Source: Orthonyx spaldingii
Lineage: Eukaryota; Chordata; Aves; Passeriformes; Orthonychidae
Length of the DNA stretch: 64,000 bases
Reading direction: 5' to 3'
Assembly (NCBI GenBank): GCA_013397795.1
Contig: VZTJ01000638.1
Coordinates: 1,802,804 to 1,866,803 of the forward strand
A program made the translations under genes and the position numbers. The notes beneath the pieces are model-generated. The model did no database searches. It saw only the letters and a program-made list of their open reading frames with translations, and had not been told where the DNA came from. Of this stretch, positions 23,951-35,050 are shown one piece after another. How positions within the stretch are numbered: the first letter of the stretch is position 1; every line of letters begins with the position of its first letter.

Positions 23951-26900
23951 AGAGCTATGAAAGAGAAAGCAAAAAACAGGCAAGAGGAGAAAGCAGGAAT
24001 GGCATGAGACAAGAATGAAGCACACCCTAAATGCTAGATGGTGATCTCTCTCTCCCTCCTTTTCCTCTGATATGTGGCCTGCGCAGGAGCCCTCCAACCC
24101 ACAGCTACGGCATTACCTGACTGATGCCAGGTACTAAGGAAGAGCAGCCACTGAAAGCCTTAGAATAACTTCCTATGCCCACAGTCACTTACTGGGGAGA
24201 GACACTCACAGGTGCATCCTGAACACAGCTTTTCTGTGCAGCCATCTTTGGAGCTGTGGGCCAAGCCTTCTATGATTCTGAAGTTTGCCTTGATTGCAAG
24301 TCAGAGTTTAGTACGTCCTCCAAGGCACGCTCAGGTGACAGCTTAGAAACGTGAAGTTGAGAATCAGCACAGACAATGCACAGCTTGAACTGTGGGGCGT
24401 AAGTTGGAGATAAATGGGAAAACAGATCCTAGTTCCATACATGGAATGGTGTCATCCCAAATACATGCAAATTCACCTTCCTGTACTTCAGCTGAGTGGA
24501 AGACGTAGAAACATCAACAAAATCCTATTCCTGGAGCATCAGCCCCAGGATGAACCCTCAGCCGCTATCCCTGATGCTGCCTGTGTTTTCCTACTCACTA
24601 CTATGTGTAGCTGCCAAAACACCAAAATATGTGCCCTCATGTGGCAATGAAATGTCTCAGAGCCCTCAGGCCCGTGTGGTGGTGGAACAACATCTCTACA
24701 CAAACAGCAGCAGCGATTCTGTCGGCGCTGGGGTGGTTGGTGGGTTGCACATGATCCAATTTGAACTGGCATTTCCTGCTGTTAATGCACAGCTCTTGCC
24801 AAGTGCCCACCTGGCTTCTGCAGGAAACAGCTTAGCAGGCACTAGATGCTTGGCAAAAGACTCTGCAGATTAATCTCAGTAAATTTATATGATACACTGA
24901 GCACCAACTGCCTGATCCACACTTACCAGCAGCAGGGATAATCCAGTAGTGAAGGGACAGGGATGTTCAGCAACTCACCCCAGAAATACCCTGGTACTGG
25001 GACACCTAATAACACATCTTTACTTCCACCCTTAAGGAAATTATCCAGCATTCTCCCATAAGGAAAACACTGAGGTGTAATTCATCCAGCAGAACAGCTC
25101 TTCGATTACAACCTCACACGATGACACTTCTGTTCAGGACTGTATCACTCCACAAGCTTTCAGAAAGAACATAGGTAATTTTTCCTGAGTCCCTGTGCTG
25201 AAATTATTTTTTCTGCTTGTGCAATCACTTTTCTATAAGTTCACACAACTTTCACAGAAAAGAGTACAAGAAACACAATGGATGGATACAAGTGCTATGT
25301 TTGAATACTGTTATCATATGTAAACTTAAGAAGGAAATAAAAGCAGTGTAAAAAAAATTAGTAAAATTGCCTGCAAATAAGGTGATAAACAAAGGTATTA
25401 CAGGAGCCATTTGTTGATGTTGATGGTCAGGAAATAGCTGCCTTGAGCCTTGGGAATACAAGTGCCTGTGTAAAAATCAGTGATATTTCCATAACTGTGA
25501 CAGTGCCTAAGACACGTGAAATTCAGTGAAACTCATACCCTACCTCAGGCTTTGCGTAACATCTGTTTAGAAAACTTCATTCAAAGATACAAAAAAACCC
25601 AGAGCACGGATGCTCAAGATTCATGAGCTCTTTAAAGGCACAACCAGGTACCAGGCTCTGCATATTTTTTGGAATCTATCTTCACATCAGATGCCAACAT
25701 AGGGTCATAAAGTGACTGACAGGCTCTGGACAGGCATCTACAGAACCCACCAAACAAAACTCACCCCTGAAAGGTTTACAGAGAATTTCTTTATGGGGGA
25801 GATTTCCAGAAGCTCAAATGGCCCTTAGGCGCACCCCTTCCATCAGCTTGCAAACCCTAAAATACTAAGCAGGTAATTTAGAAGCTAAAGACGAAAAAAT
25901 ACATTTGCAGAGCAATCACTTATAACTGTACACCCAGTCCCAGTGCCTCTTTGTGATTCATTAATAAAGAAAACTCACAGACTAGCAGCTGTGTTCAAGA
26001 AACATTGCAGCAAAGTCCATCTGAGCACCAGCACTAAATATGCCATCAGATGTCACTGCACAGATTTGGGAGCCCTCATATTGCTAGGTTGACATCCATC
26101 TGGCCACTTTAGCACTGTTGTAGCAGCACAGAGTTGCAGTTTTTATAGCCCAGTTCTCCCATATAAACCCGATACATCAGGCTGTTTGAGGTGAAGATTT
26201 GTTCAGCTGCCTCATGACTGCCTCAGACCTTGTCAAGACAGGATTGCATCAGCTCAGCTGATCTCTTGGAGTCCCTTCCTTGTTCCCTCTGTGAACACAC
26301 AGGAAGTCAGGGGGAAAAAAAGGTAGCAAGAGAGTGGAGGGGTATTCAATTAGAAACTATAAATTCATCAGATGGTTAAGCACCAGGGAGGAAAAAGCGC
26401 TCTTTAAACTAAGAGATCATGTTGACATAAGAGCATATGGATGTTAACTGACCATGAATACACTGAGACTGGAAATTAAAGAGGGGCTTTTAAAACTTCA
26501 GAGAAGTGAAAGGAGACAGGGATCACCAACTTCACTATTAGAGGAAGGCCACCCCAATCACATTGCAAATATATAAAGGAATATTTAACAAAAGCTGGCT
26601 CAGATAATTCAGAGGTTTCCATGTATCCTATGTTGTATTAGAATTATCCCACAGACTTATTATGTGGCAAAGTAACCCCATACCAGTGTCTCAGTTTTTC
26701 CATTGATTAATGGTTATGTACAAGTACTAACAAACCACAGTACCCTAAACATCAGAACAACCACAACTCTTTTCATGTCTGTTCAATACGTCCAGAACAA
26801 CCTATTTTAAATGTGTAGGGTATGTTTTCAAAAGTAGCTTTCAAAAAAACAAGATGCTTTTTCAAAAAAAGAACTCAAATCCCTGAGTCCTTTGATTTTC

Positions 26901-29106
26901 AGGAAGACAAGCTCATGAGCAGCTGAGGTGCTTTTAAGAGTTGTCATTAGTCTTCAGTGCCAGTTTAGGAGCTCTGACTTACTCTCCCTTTGCTGTCACA
27001 CCACAATTTTGTCCTATGCCACACTGGAAACAGTCTCTGACATTTTGATTCTAATGAAGCTTGGAATTCTAGGATAGATGACAAACTTTTCTCAGTTTTA
27101 CCTACTCCTATCTCTAGACATGAGGATCATGGACCATGTAACAGCGTAGAAAGATACCAATAAAAAAGGAGAAAGGTTTGCTCTTCAGCACCACATCTAA
27201 CATATGAATTACACTTTTTATGAAAAACTCAAACCACAACGTATTTTTTTACAGGATCCGAATAACTCGCATTCCCACCTAGTCTCTTCAAACACTAAAT
27301 GAAATACCTACCCGAGTAAAACAGGGAGTTTTTTATTGCAATAAGGCTTTTTCAAAAATTATTCTTAGGCCATAATCATGTTGTCAGATCATGCCTGGAT
27401 TACAAACATCTTGTCATTGCCAACATGCCAGGTAACCAATCTTTACTGCTAAATTAGTAATTTGAATATCTAATTGGAAACCAGACACTTGAACTGATGC
27501 AAATGAAACTGTTGGTGAGGTACATAATATCCAATGGAGCAGCTGACATGAAAAGTAAACTTAATTTTGCAAACTTAACTTTTTTGTTTTATCTGAGTCT
27601 ATCACTAAGTTTTAGATATATTTCATTTGTACATTTTATCACATAAGGCAGACATTGAGAGGCAAACTATGAGGTTTACTTGTAAAACAAACCATTTTAC
27701 CCCAAAAGCAGCAAGCAGTTCTGAAAATGCCCCACACTCGTTATTTAAGTCTGAACAAGGCTCAAGACATAGATCGAAAGTTTCTTCTAAGGAAAAAGCC
27801 TGCTTACCCATCTCATACCACATATCTCAACACCAGCCGAGATACCTGTGCTCTGCCTTCCATCACCCACTTGGGGACAGCAGGCTGACCTGAACATGGT
27901 GCATGCTTGCCATCCAGTCCAGACTGAATGCTGGTCTTGTAATTTTACTCTGATTCACCAGACCTTCAGCAGAACTCAGTTGTCACAGTAAAGGACAGCT
28001 GCCATATGGAACATATTAAGTTTCTGACAAGAATCCCCAGTGACTTCACTAACATCCTATCCTATACGAACATGCCATTTTCCTTGCCACCCAACAACAG
28101 TTTCCGAATGTTTTGCAACATATACATTATACCAAAACCGTAACAAAAAGCATTGCTGTGCCAGGTTCTTATTAGTACAACTCTCCTAGACAAATAACCA
28201 CTCCTTCAGCTCCAGCACACATATTGCTTGCTGCCTTCTGTGGTAGTCATAGAAGCAGTAGCCAATACCATTTGGATGACAGGATGTTCTGATACTTAGG
28301 CATAACTTGACGGATGCTAATTACAGTGAGATACTGGTATTTATCACAGCTATGCTCAACAGCATCAAGATGTTTAACAGTGACTAGAACTCAGAACAAG
28401 CTGTGCATGTCTACTCATCTCCCTTTTCCCCTCCCAACTTTAGCACATGCAAGCACACGACATGGCAGTTTTGTTGCCAATCCAAATTACATAGTGATGC
28501 TATTGCAAAAAGCACTCAAATCAAATTAAGTAACTTACCATGACTTTAAAGACAATCAGGAGAGGATTAGAAAGCCCAAAGACTTACCCATGAAGAAAAA
28601 AAAATAGAAGCAAAATTATGGGCTGAGCAAAAGCAAGAATAGAAGGTCTTCCAACAATTTGAGTTCAGAAATATCACAAAAGTCTTGACAGAATACCAAG
28701 GAAAGCAGATCTAGTTCCTTGCAGGGACAGCCCTATGAATTAGAGGGGATCAACTTACCAGGTAACACTAAAAACAATGGCTATTTTAATCACACTTACA
28801 GGCAGGCTGAAAAGAAAAGTATAATTTCCTACCCCAAGGAACTTACATTCTTATTCAAGAGCACATCAGAAAATGATCACCCAGGGAGCAGGAAAAAAAT
28901 ACTGCTCTCCTATTTGGCTGAGAGAGCATCAGACAAGTCTTAAGGATTATGTGGAATACTTGTGTTAGATGTCACAGGGGAGCAATTAAAAAATAAATAT
29001 AATAAATTAGTTCTGAATTGGCTCTAAAATGTGAAGGGGGCTTATTTCCCAGGGTTATTTTGCATGCAGAAAAAAAATAGCTGAAGTTTTACAAAATTGT
29101 TCACTT
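23951..29106. other. Unique non-coding DNA
   Basis: No gene, RNA or transposon is recognised over about 5 kb. The longest frame (24496-24873, 125 codons) has no recognisable domain. Octamers ATGCAAAT occur at 24465-24472 and 27497-27504. A good acceptor-like TATTTTTTTACAG ends at 27254 but lacks a convincing paired donor. Confidence 0.55.
26831..26873 (+). repeat. Degenerate 19-20 bp direct repeat, two copies
   Basis: Two neighbouring GCTTTCAAAAAAAC-like and GCTTTTTCAAAAAAAG-like words repeat at about 20 bp spacing. It is small and A/T-rich, probably slippage-derived. Confidence 0.4.
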
Positions 29107-29187
29107 CACAGAATCACAGAATGGGCAAGGTTAGAAGGGACCATAATGGGTTTTCTGGTCCAACCTCCCTAATCAAGCAGGATCACC
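29107..29187 (-). mobile_element. CR1 3' untranslated tail
   Basis: After the ORF2 stop (TAG at 29190-29188 on the - strand) the tail carries the CR1-type GGTTGGACCAGAAAACCC and GGTCCCTTCTAACC words, then ends TTCTGTGATTCTGTGA. This is the region CR1 reverse transcriptase recognises. It is closely similar to the end of the 47.5-kb copy. Confidence 0.9.
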
Positions 29188-29365
29188 CTAGAACATATTA
29201 CACAGGATTGTACCCAGATGTTTCTGGAATATCTTCAGTGAGGGAGACTCCATAGCCTCTCTGGGCAACCTGTCCCAGTGCTTGGTCACCTACACAGTAA
29301 AGTTCTTCCTCAGGTTCAGGTGGAACTTTCTGTTCCAGTTTCTGCCCATTGCCTCTTGTCCCACT
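29188..29365 (-). pseudogene. CR1 ORF2 C-terminal relic
   Basis: One frame reads RKFHLNLRKNFTV, a stop, then VTKHWDRLPREAMESP and SLKIFQKHLGTILCNMF before TAG. This matches the conserved C-terminal end of CR1 ORF2 (the reverse transcriptase polyprotein) downstream of the catalytic domain. It holds one in-frame stop. Endonuclease and reverse-transcriptase domains are absent because of the deletion that joins it to ORF1. It is certainly non-functional. Confidence 0.88.
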
Positions 29366-29384
29366 CAGTTCTTCTTTCACCATT

Positions 29385-30089
29385 TACCCTGACTGCCAAT
29401 ATTAATGAGAAAAAACCACCTGTGCACCCAGATCCTTGACAAACATGCACAGAGCTCTGAAATCAAACTTGAGGGTTACCAATTTACCCTTGGTATCATT
29501 ATTGCCCATGTGAAAGATCAACAGGGAGTAACATGTATTGACAAGCCTTGACAGACTTTCCATGGAATCTCTGACTCGAGCCCCAGGCAGGCAACAAACT
29601 TCTCTAGATAACCAGTCAGGGTGGCAAATGGGTGCCTCTCTGCCCTGGAGTAGGGGGTCACCCACTTCAACTGCTCACTACTTCACCCAGGTGATCCTGT
29701 GTGCCTCAGGTCTGGGGGACTCAGTTGCTTCACTCAAAGCCTTACCCATCTCTTCCTCAGCTTGGAGGGCACTAAACCCAGTTGGTAATGTCGAGTCATC
29801 GGGAGGAACAGGAGTTATATGGAGAGTGACTTTTTTCCAGCTTTCCTCTCTAATAGACTTCTGACTTGTCACGAGATGCAGTGCAGAGCCCACCTTCATC
29901 TCCTGTGTCTGTAAAGTCTCTGAGATTAGCCTCTCTATTTCTTTCTTGTCAAAATGCTACGCAACCTACTTATTTCCTTGCATAGCTCCTTGACAAGGCC
30001 ACACCTTGTGCAGAGGAGATGACTCAGCCCCAGCTTCCTGGACAGGCACTGGGTGCTGTACAACCGGGGACCTGCAGAGCTACACCCAT
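29385..30089 (-). pseudogene. CR1 ORF1 relic with SGNH-esterase region
   Basis: Recognisable segments in order: a possible start MGVALQVPG at 30089; a CTRCGLVKELCKEISRLRSI segment with C-x2-C and a coiled-coil-like heptad; KEIERLISETLQTQE; a variable Pro/Glu-rich linker; then VGDPLLQGREAPIC, SREVCCLPGARVRD, FHMGNNDT and GAQVVFS. The last group is the esterase domain that CR1 ORF1 proteins carry. GxND (GNND here) is SGNH block III. Block I normally reads GDS, but here it is GDP, so the nucleophile serine codon (minus strand, 29656-29654) is lost. At least two frame changes and several stops break the frame, and the esterase C-terminus with the Asp/His block is deleted. It encodes no working protein. 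Confidence 0.85.
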
Positions 30090-30177
30090 TGTTGTGAGGT
30101 CTTTTTGGGTGGAAGCCTCTGACATCACTAGTGTGGCAGCTTCCACAGACACTGGGGAATGAGTTCTACAGCTCCTA

Positions 30178-30191
30178 GTAACCATAGCATT
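30178..30191. promoter_or_regulatory. Degenerate RFX X-box-like motif
   Basis: GTAACCATAGCATT fits the left half of the X-box consensus (GTNRCC-N0-3-RGYAAC) and only part of the right half. It is listed because two better matches lie upstream in the same putative CR1 5' region. Confidence 0.2.
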
Positions 30192-30415
30192 GGGAGCTCA
30201 GACTACTAAGGCTGGGGAGAACGGGCCTCTTCTTTCCCCTCAGCGCTAACTGCTGCTCGCCGTCCACTACTCTCCGCCCTCGTGAGGGCAGGAGCCCTTT
30301 CTGCACTTTCCCTGCACACTCTGACTTGTGTTGCACACACTGCCAGGCCCTGCTGAGGTGTCCCACTGTGCTCCTGGGCACTCATGCTTCCCCAGAACTG
30401 TTTAAATCTGCTGCA

Positions 30416-30429
30416 GTTGCCCTGGCAAT
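30416..30429. promoter_or_regulatory. RFX X-box-like motif
   Basis: GTTGCCCTGGCAAT matches the RFX X-box consensus (GTNRCC, 0-3 nt, RGYAAC) at all but the last base. RFX factors drive ciliary and testis genes from such sites. Its position in the likely CR1 5' region would make it part of the element's promoter, which is an inference. Confidence 0.4.
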
Positions 30430-30589
30430 GCCCTCACCTAGTCAATGAGGCACTGAATCCTGGCTGGTCTCGCAGTTGTTACTTGGGCTTCCATGTTTCT
30501 GGGAACCCTCTGCCTCACTCGTTCTAGTGCACAGCCCCCAGAACTTGCCATAGCTATCTGACTGAGACTTTTGGTTTAAATCTCCTGTG

Positions 30590-30604
30590 GTTGCCACTGG
30601 CAAC
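30590..30604. promoter_or_regulatory. Perfect RFX X-box palindrome
   Basis: GTTGCC-ACT-GGCAAC is an exact X-box with a 3-nt spacer and a 6-bp perfect dyad. It lies 174 bp from the previous motif. Both are preceded by a TTTAAATCT word, so the two look like units of a diverged tandem repeat. Whether it belongs to CR1 or to flanking DNA is open. Confidence 0.5.
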
Positions 30605-32295
30605 ACCTATCACCACTTCAACCTCATTAACCATGCAGTTCTTTGTGGCGCATTGGAACTGCTGTTATGAGCCACGGATCCATGGTGCTAGGTACACACA
30701 GAAAACCAAAGACTGCTTTGTTTGAAGGAGCTGGGGTGCATCCAGTAATTTTGTCATGATTTTTCACCAGAAAATGGGGAAACTTGATGGTGAAGCTACA
30801 AGCATCAAACACAGCTGAAAATCTCATATTAATTGGGCTCCCCACCCAGGCTCTCTTGTGTCCTGTTGCTGCAACCCACTTTTTAATTTTCCTGTAGTGA
30901 ATTTGACTCCTTCCCCAGGCCTATCCTCCCATTCAATGAAATGCCACTGCTGTCCTTCAGACAATCATGCCTGTGTGCCAGAAAGAGCCATGCTGAGCAG
31001 GAGTATCAGCTGCTGCACAGAAAGTTTCCAAATGGTAACACAGCTCTGTAAGGATGAGTATTTCACACAGTATCATGGCTTCACTGAGACTTCTGAACAT
31101 AATGTAGAAAATAAAAACTCACAATATGAGGAAGCACTCATAATAAATTTATTTTGCTTGAAAAGCCTTGTTTACAGGGGCTGGACCTAAAGACTATTGA
31201 TATTAATAGCCCAGAGTAGTAAGGAGCAACATTACAGTGAAGAGGCTATTCAGGAAGGAAAAATCACTTTTGGGGGATATATGAACCTACATCATCAAGC
31301 TTTGACCCTTGCTTGCAAATTACTGGTTCAACGTACAAACATCTGAGCAAGCTTGTCAGCATGGGCACTCCTGCCTACACAAGTCCCCGTTCACTTGCAC
31401 AGGAACTGCACCACAGTGCACCGGCTCAGCTGTCTTGCCTACAGTTCCAACTACGAGGATGTGATTGCCACTAGTGGGGCCAACAAGGAGGTTGCTCACA
31501 AATAACATTCACCCAGGACTCTTGTATGCTTTCTGCTTTCTCCATTAGTCAGCAACACAACTTCATTTTACAGCATGCCCTCCTCACAGCACCACCCACC
31601 TCAATGGGATGAAACTCATTTAATAGAGATTAAAAAAAAAAAGTGCCTCAATAAGAAGGAGCAAGATCAGGTGGTTCCTTTCAAAAGGACAAGCTTAGGA
31701 TTTTTTTTTTTATGCAATGAATTGTATGCAAGATTGAAGAAAATTGTATGCAAAGACAGAAAGGATAGAGATGGTTATTTAGAGATGGAAAAGCAGATAA
31801 CACTAAAAAGCTTGTAAACACCCTAAACCCAGTCATATCTCAATGCACACATTCTCTTCAGAAATGGCCTTGCAGATATCTGGAACAGTCCTCAGTGTGA
31901 AATGCATACCAGAGTCATTGAATACTTAGAGATAAATATTCATACACAATTTGTGAACAGGCAAAAGGATGAAGCCTCTTGTAGTGTGCTTAGACTCACT
32001 GATATAGGAACAGGAATAATGTCATACAGCATCATTGATCCATCAAATGGCATGGGAAATTAGGAGTAGATACTCACTTAAAACACATTCTCAAATAAAC
32101 CAGAGGCTAAAATTCAATCACACAAACTATCTAACAACTGAGAATAATGAACAAATTAGTATAAAATCAGTCTGCTCCCAGATAACTTGAACAGAGGAAT
32201 GAGAATAGATTTTAATAATACATTTCTGGCTGCCAACAGTTCACCCTGCTCTGTTACAAATAGAGTAGACTGACAAGAACCAGGAGTAGCTGATA

Positions 32296-32324
32296 GAGAA
32301 AAAAAAGAAAAAAAAAAAAAAAGA
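32296..32324 (+). repeat. A-rich low-complexity tract
   Basis: Mostly A with scattered G. No retrocopy body is attached. Confidence 0.8.
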
Positions 32325-32801
32325 GGGAGAATGGGCAGCAAGAGAACAAAACATTAATGGTGATGGGAAAACACCAGTTTCTCCTTGCAGGTAAAGGAAA
32401 TGAGGGGAACAAATCCTTTCTCTGTTTACAATTCTCAAGCTCCTGCCTGCTTCATTCAAGTTACAGCATATTTGGCCCTCACTGCATAAAATCTAAGAGA
32501 ACAACCACCTGTGAAGAGCAACACTGGGTATAATGAACAAAAACCCCACAGCACAACTTTTAATGCTTTCTCCTCCTTGTCACAGGAGGATAGCTAACCC
32601 TCCTGCCTCCCACCACCTCTTGCTCCTGCTAAACTCTCCTGCCTTCCAGATAGCTCTACTCATCAGTCAATCAAGACACTTGGTCCAGCTTCTGTCTTAA
32701 GGACACTCAACAATAGGAAAATAGAAGAGCAGCTTAGCCAGCTCTGCACAGGAGATTATTCAAAAGGTTAATTACTAAATGAAACAGAAATAGGAAATGG
32801 A

Positions 32802-32840
32802 GGGGGCAACGGGAAAGGGGGATGGAGGAAGAAGGGAGGG
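32802..32840 (+). other. Cluster of G-runs, possible G-quadruplex
   Basis: Five runs of three to five G lie at 32802-32806, 32811-32813, 32817-32821, 32834-32836 and 32838-32840, in a purine-rich stretch. One loop is about 12 nt. Quadruplex formation is plausible but unproven. Confidence 0.35.
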
Positions 32841-34319
32841 AGCAAATTACTTTCAGCTGCTAAATCCATCTTCCCAAATCCTTAAAGTCCTTTACAATAT
32901 AGGCTGAAGAAGAAGGGAACAGGATGGGGTTGGGCTGTGTTGTTCACTTACACGTTCGATAAAACCTCAATAATGTTCCTCTCCTAATCCTGTGTCATTA
33001 GGAACAAAATGGTACATCAGGAGACTATTTAGATATGAATGCCTGCAACTTCACCATCTGACCTGCTGACTTCTCCTTTCTTCTTTCTGCTCTTTTTTGT
33101 TGCTGGAGCCAATTATTTTTAGAGATGTGATGTTTTTGGCTAAGCACTTGGCCTCCAGCACCAGGGGTGCCAAAATGACCTGGTTGGAGACCCCTATGGC
33201 CATTATTATTTTTTTTTGGTGTAAAGGTCATTATTACTATAATAGCTGGGAATTAATCTGTCTATTCAGAAATTCTTTAGAAGGAAAACAAAAACTCCAA
33301 AACAAAACAAAGAAGCATTTTCTATGGTGCCTCCAATCCCTGTTCTCATTAGAGCAGGAGGAGTCTGGCTACTGGTTTCAATGGGAGAGGAGGACTGAAC
33401 TCAATAGGAGAAATTTACAATATTTAAACAAAAGCCTCAGACAGCAACCAAAATAATTAAAAACTAAAACTGGTATCTCTTTTCTTCCTGCTGCTGGAAG
33501 GAAACAAAACTAAAAGGAGCAACTGTTTGTATAATCCTCCCTTCATTCTTAGCCTTGTATCAAACCCAGCCCTAGCCCTGAGCACACTTGGATGCAATGG
33601 AAAATCTTGAGTCAGAAACAAGCAATGCCATACAGAAAAGCCAAGCGTGGAGGCCAGAGGACAGCAGCAGTGTCATTGTGCCACCTCTTTGTTACCCCAA
33701 ACCCATGCCTGTGACAGAAGTTCACCAGAGATGGCTGTATATCAACAACATGAAACAACCCATACATCACTTATATGTCTTAAGAGGTCAATACAGGTAT
33801 CTCTTCTCATTATATTATAACACACAATGAGTGCAGTCACTACCCTTAAGTCACTTGCCAGTACATGACATAATGAGCCCTGTTTTTTGTCCTCTGGACA
33901 CTATTGTACAAAGGCACTACGAGATTTTACAGGCAATCAACTTAGTATTTCATTTAGAAAAGAAGCACCAAAGTGAAGGAAGCAAATAAATGTTTTCTCA
34001 GCTCTTGCCTAGCATTAGCTTTGCAGGCTAGTTTTGATACCATTGGGGGGAAAAAATAATAATGAGAGCATGTTTGGAACCTCCACAAATTTCTAGAGAG
34101 TCATAATGTTATAGAGCCTTCTGAAACTGAAAAACCTACCTCATTGCTTATTAAAATTTAGGCAAATCATGAGGTGAAGGGGGTAATAAATAACCTTGAA
34201 GGTGAAACACTTGACAAGAGTAAATTCCAAAATATCATGGGCAAAAGAGTCTTGACTTTGGGAATTTCACTTAACTTGATTTATTGCCAATTAACATAAA
34301 CTTTTATTTACTCTTTCAG

Positions 34320-34362
34320 GCATTGGAAAGCAGAGATGACAAACAATTAAACAGACACTTAG
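34320..34362 (+). other. Candidate 43-nt exon
   Basis: A strong 3' splice site (pyrimidine tract CTTTTATTTACTCTTTCAG ending at 34319, with a TTAAC branch-like word about 30 nt upstream) and a good donor (TTAG|GTAAAC at 34363) bracket 43 nt. Only one of the three frames is open, giving the peptide ALESRDDKQLNRHL plus one base. I do not recognise the peptide. Vertebrate introns hold many pseudo-exons, so this is a candidate only. It could also be an exon of a non-coding RNA. Confidence 0.25.
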
Positions 34363-34534
34363 GTAAACCTCTTTCTTTGCAGTTCCCCAGGGTCCACTGC
34401 AGTACAACACATCTTCCTACACACAAGCCAGCCAGTTTCCCCTTCCCTTATCATGGGCACACATTACACTTACTCACAGCAAGCCCCTTGGGTGTGGTGA
34501 CGGACAGCTCAGGAGACCAGGTTGGTAGATGATG

Positions 34535-34840
34535 CTTTCTTGCTGCAGCTTCTTATTTCTTACTGTTTCTTTTCTCCCTCCCTTTCTACTTGTTTCCTCT
34601 TCTCCTACCCACCTCTTCCACAGGCTGCAGTCCCTTTCAGGTATTCCTGCTCCAGTGTGGGTCACCCATGGGATGCCACACCTTCCCCACCAAAGCATCT
34701 TCAGCCCCATCTCTGACAATGTTCTCTTCTATGTGCCTCCTCCTCCTGTATTTGCTTATGTATGCCTCTCTCACTCATCCTCACATCTCCTGCTGTGTCT
34801 AGTTTGTTTTCCCCTCCCATCTCCCCACATGATCCCTGAA
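34535..34840. other. Pyrimidine-rich stretch with strong acceptor-like site
   Basis: A long C/T-rich run ends in TCTTCCACAG at 34623, an excellent 3' splice site. A + strand frame (34529-35035, 168 codons) stays open beyond it. Its product is rich in Ser, Pro, Leu and Cys, as C/T-rich DNA gives, with no domain recognised. It is probably low-complexity chance openness; a terminal exon is the alternative. Confidence 0.35.
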
Positions 34841-35050
34841 AAGGTCGGGAGAGCTCTGACTGGCCACTTTCCAGCTGAGGAAAAGCTTCCATCAAGGGTT
34901 ATGCTGGAGTGGGCAGAAGGTTTGCCCTCCAGCTACCCAAGCAGTTGCTGTCTATCTGCACAGAGGTACCCACCTTTATGGTGGTCACTCCAAGAACTTG
35001 CATCAGTACAAAATGCCATGTTAGAGCAAAACTAAAGAGGCATGTGCTTC

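Larger units (their letters stand above)
29107..30450 (-). mobile_element. Internally deleted CR1 LINE retrotransposon
   Basis: Read on the - strand, this copy runs from a presumed 5' region (30450 to 30090, end uncertain) through an ORF1 relic (30089 to about 29385). It then jumps directly into the last part of ORF2 (about 29365-29188) and the CR1 3' tail, ending in tandem TCTGTGA-type octamers at 29107-29122. A full avian CR1 is about 4.5 kb. The rest of ORF1, the endonuclease and the reverse transcriptase are missing, so the copy cannot move on its own. It shares its 3' subfamily with the copy at 47139-47519. The 5' boundary is not defined by any target-site duplication I can see. Confidence 0.85.
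30090..30450 (-). mobile_element. Presumed CR1 5' untranslated/promoter region
   Basis: This segment lies directly upstream of the ORF1 start on the - strand. It is richer in GC and CpG than its flanks, as CR1 5' regions are. I cannot place the element's true 5' end; it may stop earlier or continue to about 30.6 kb. Two of three X-box-like motifs lie within it. Confidence 0.5.
30610..34262. other. Unique non-coding DNA
   Basis: No gene or transposon is recognised. It contains an A-rich tract (32296-32324), a G-run cluster (32802-32840) and a pyrimidine-rich stretch near 33.07 kb. The longest frame (33097-33456, 119 codons) has no family resemblance. Confidence 0.55.

Noticed and set aside
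27241..27320. Exon after TATTTTTTTACAG
   Set aside because: The only donor (CCGA|GTAAAA) is weak and frames contain stops.
29198..29383. 61-codon minus-strand frame as a gene
   Set aside because: It is an off-frame reading of the CR1 ORF2 end; the true frame is RKFHLNLRKN-type.
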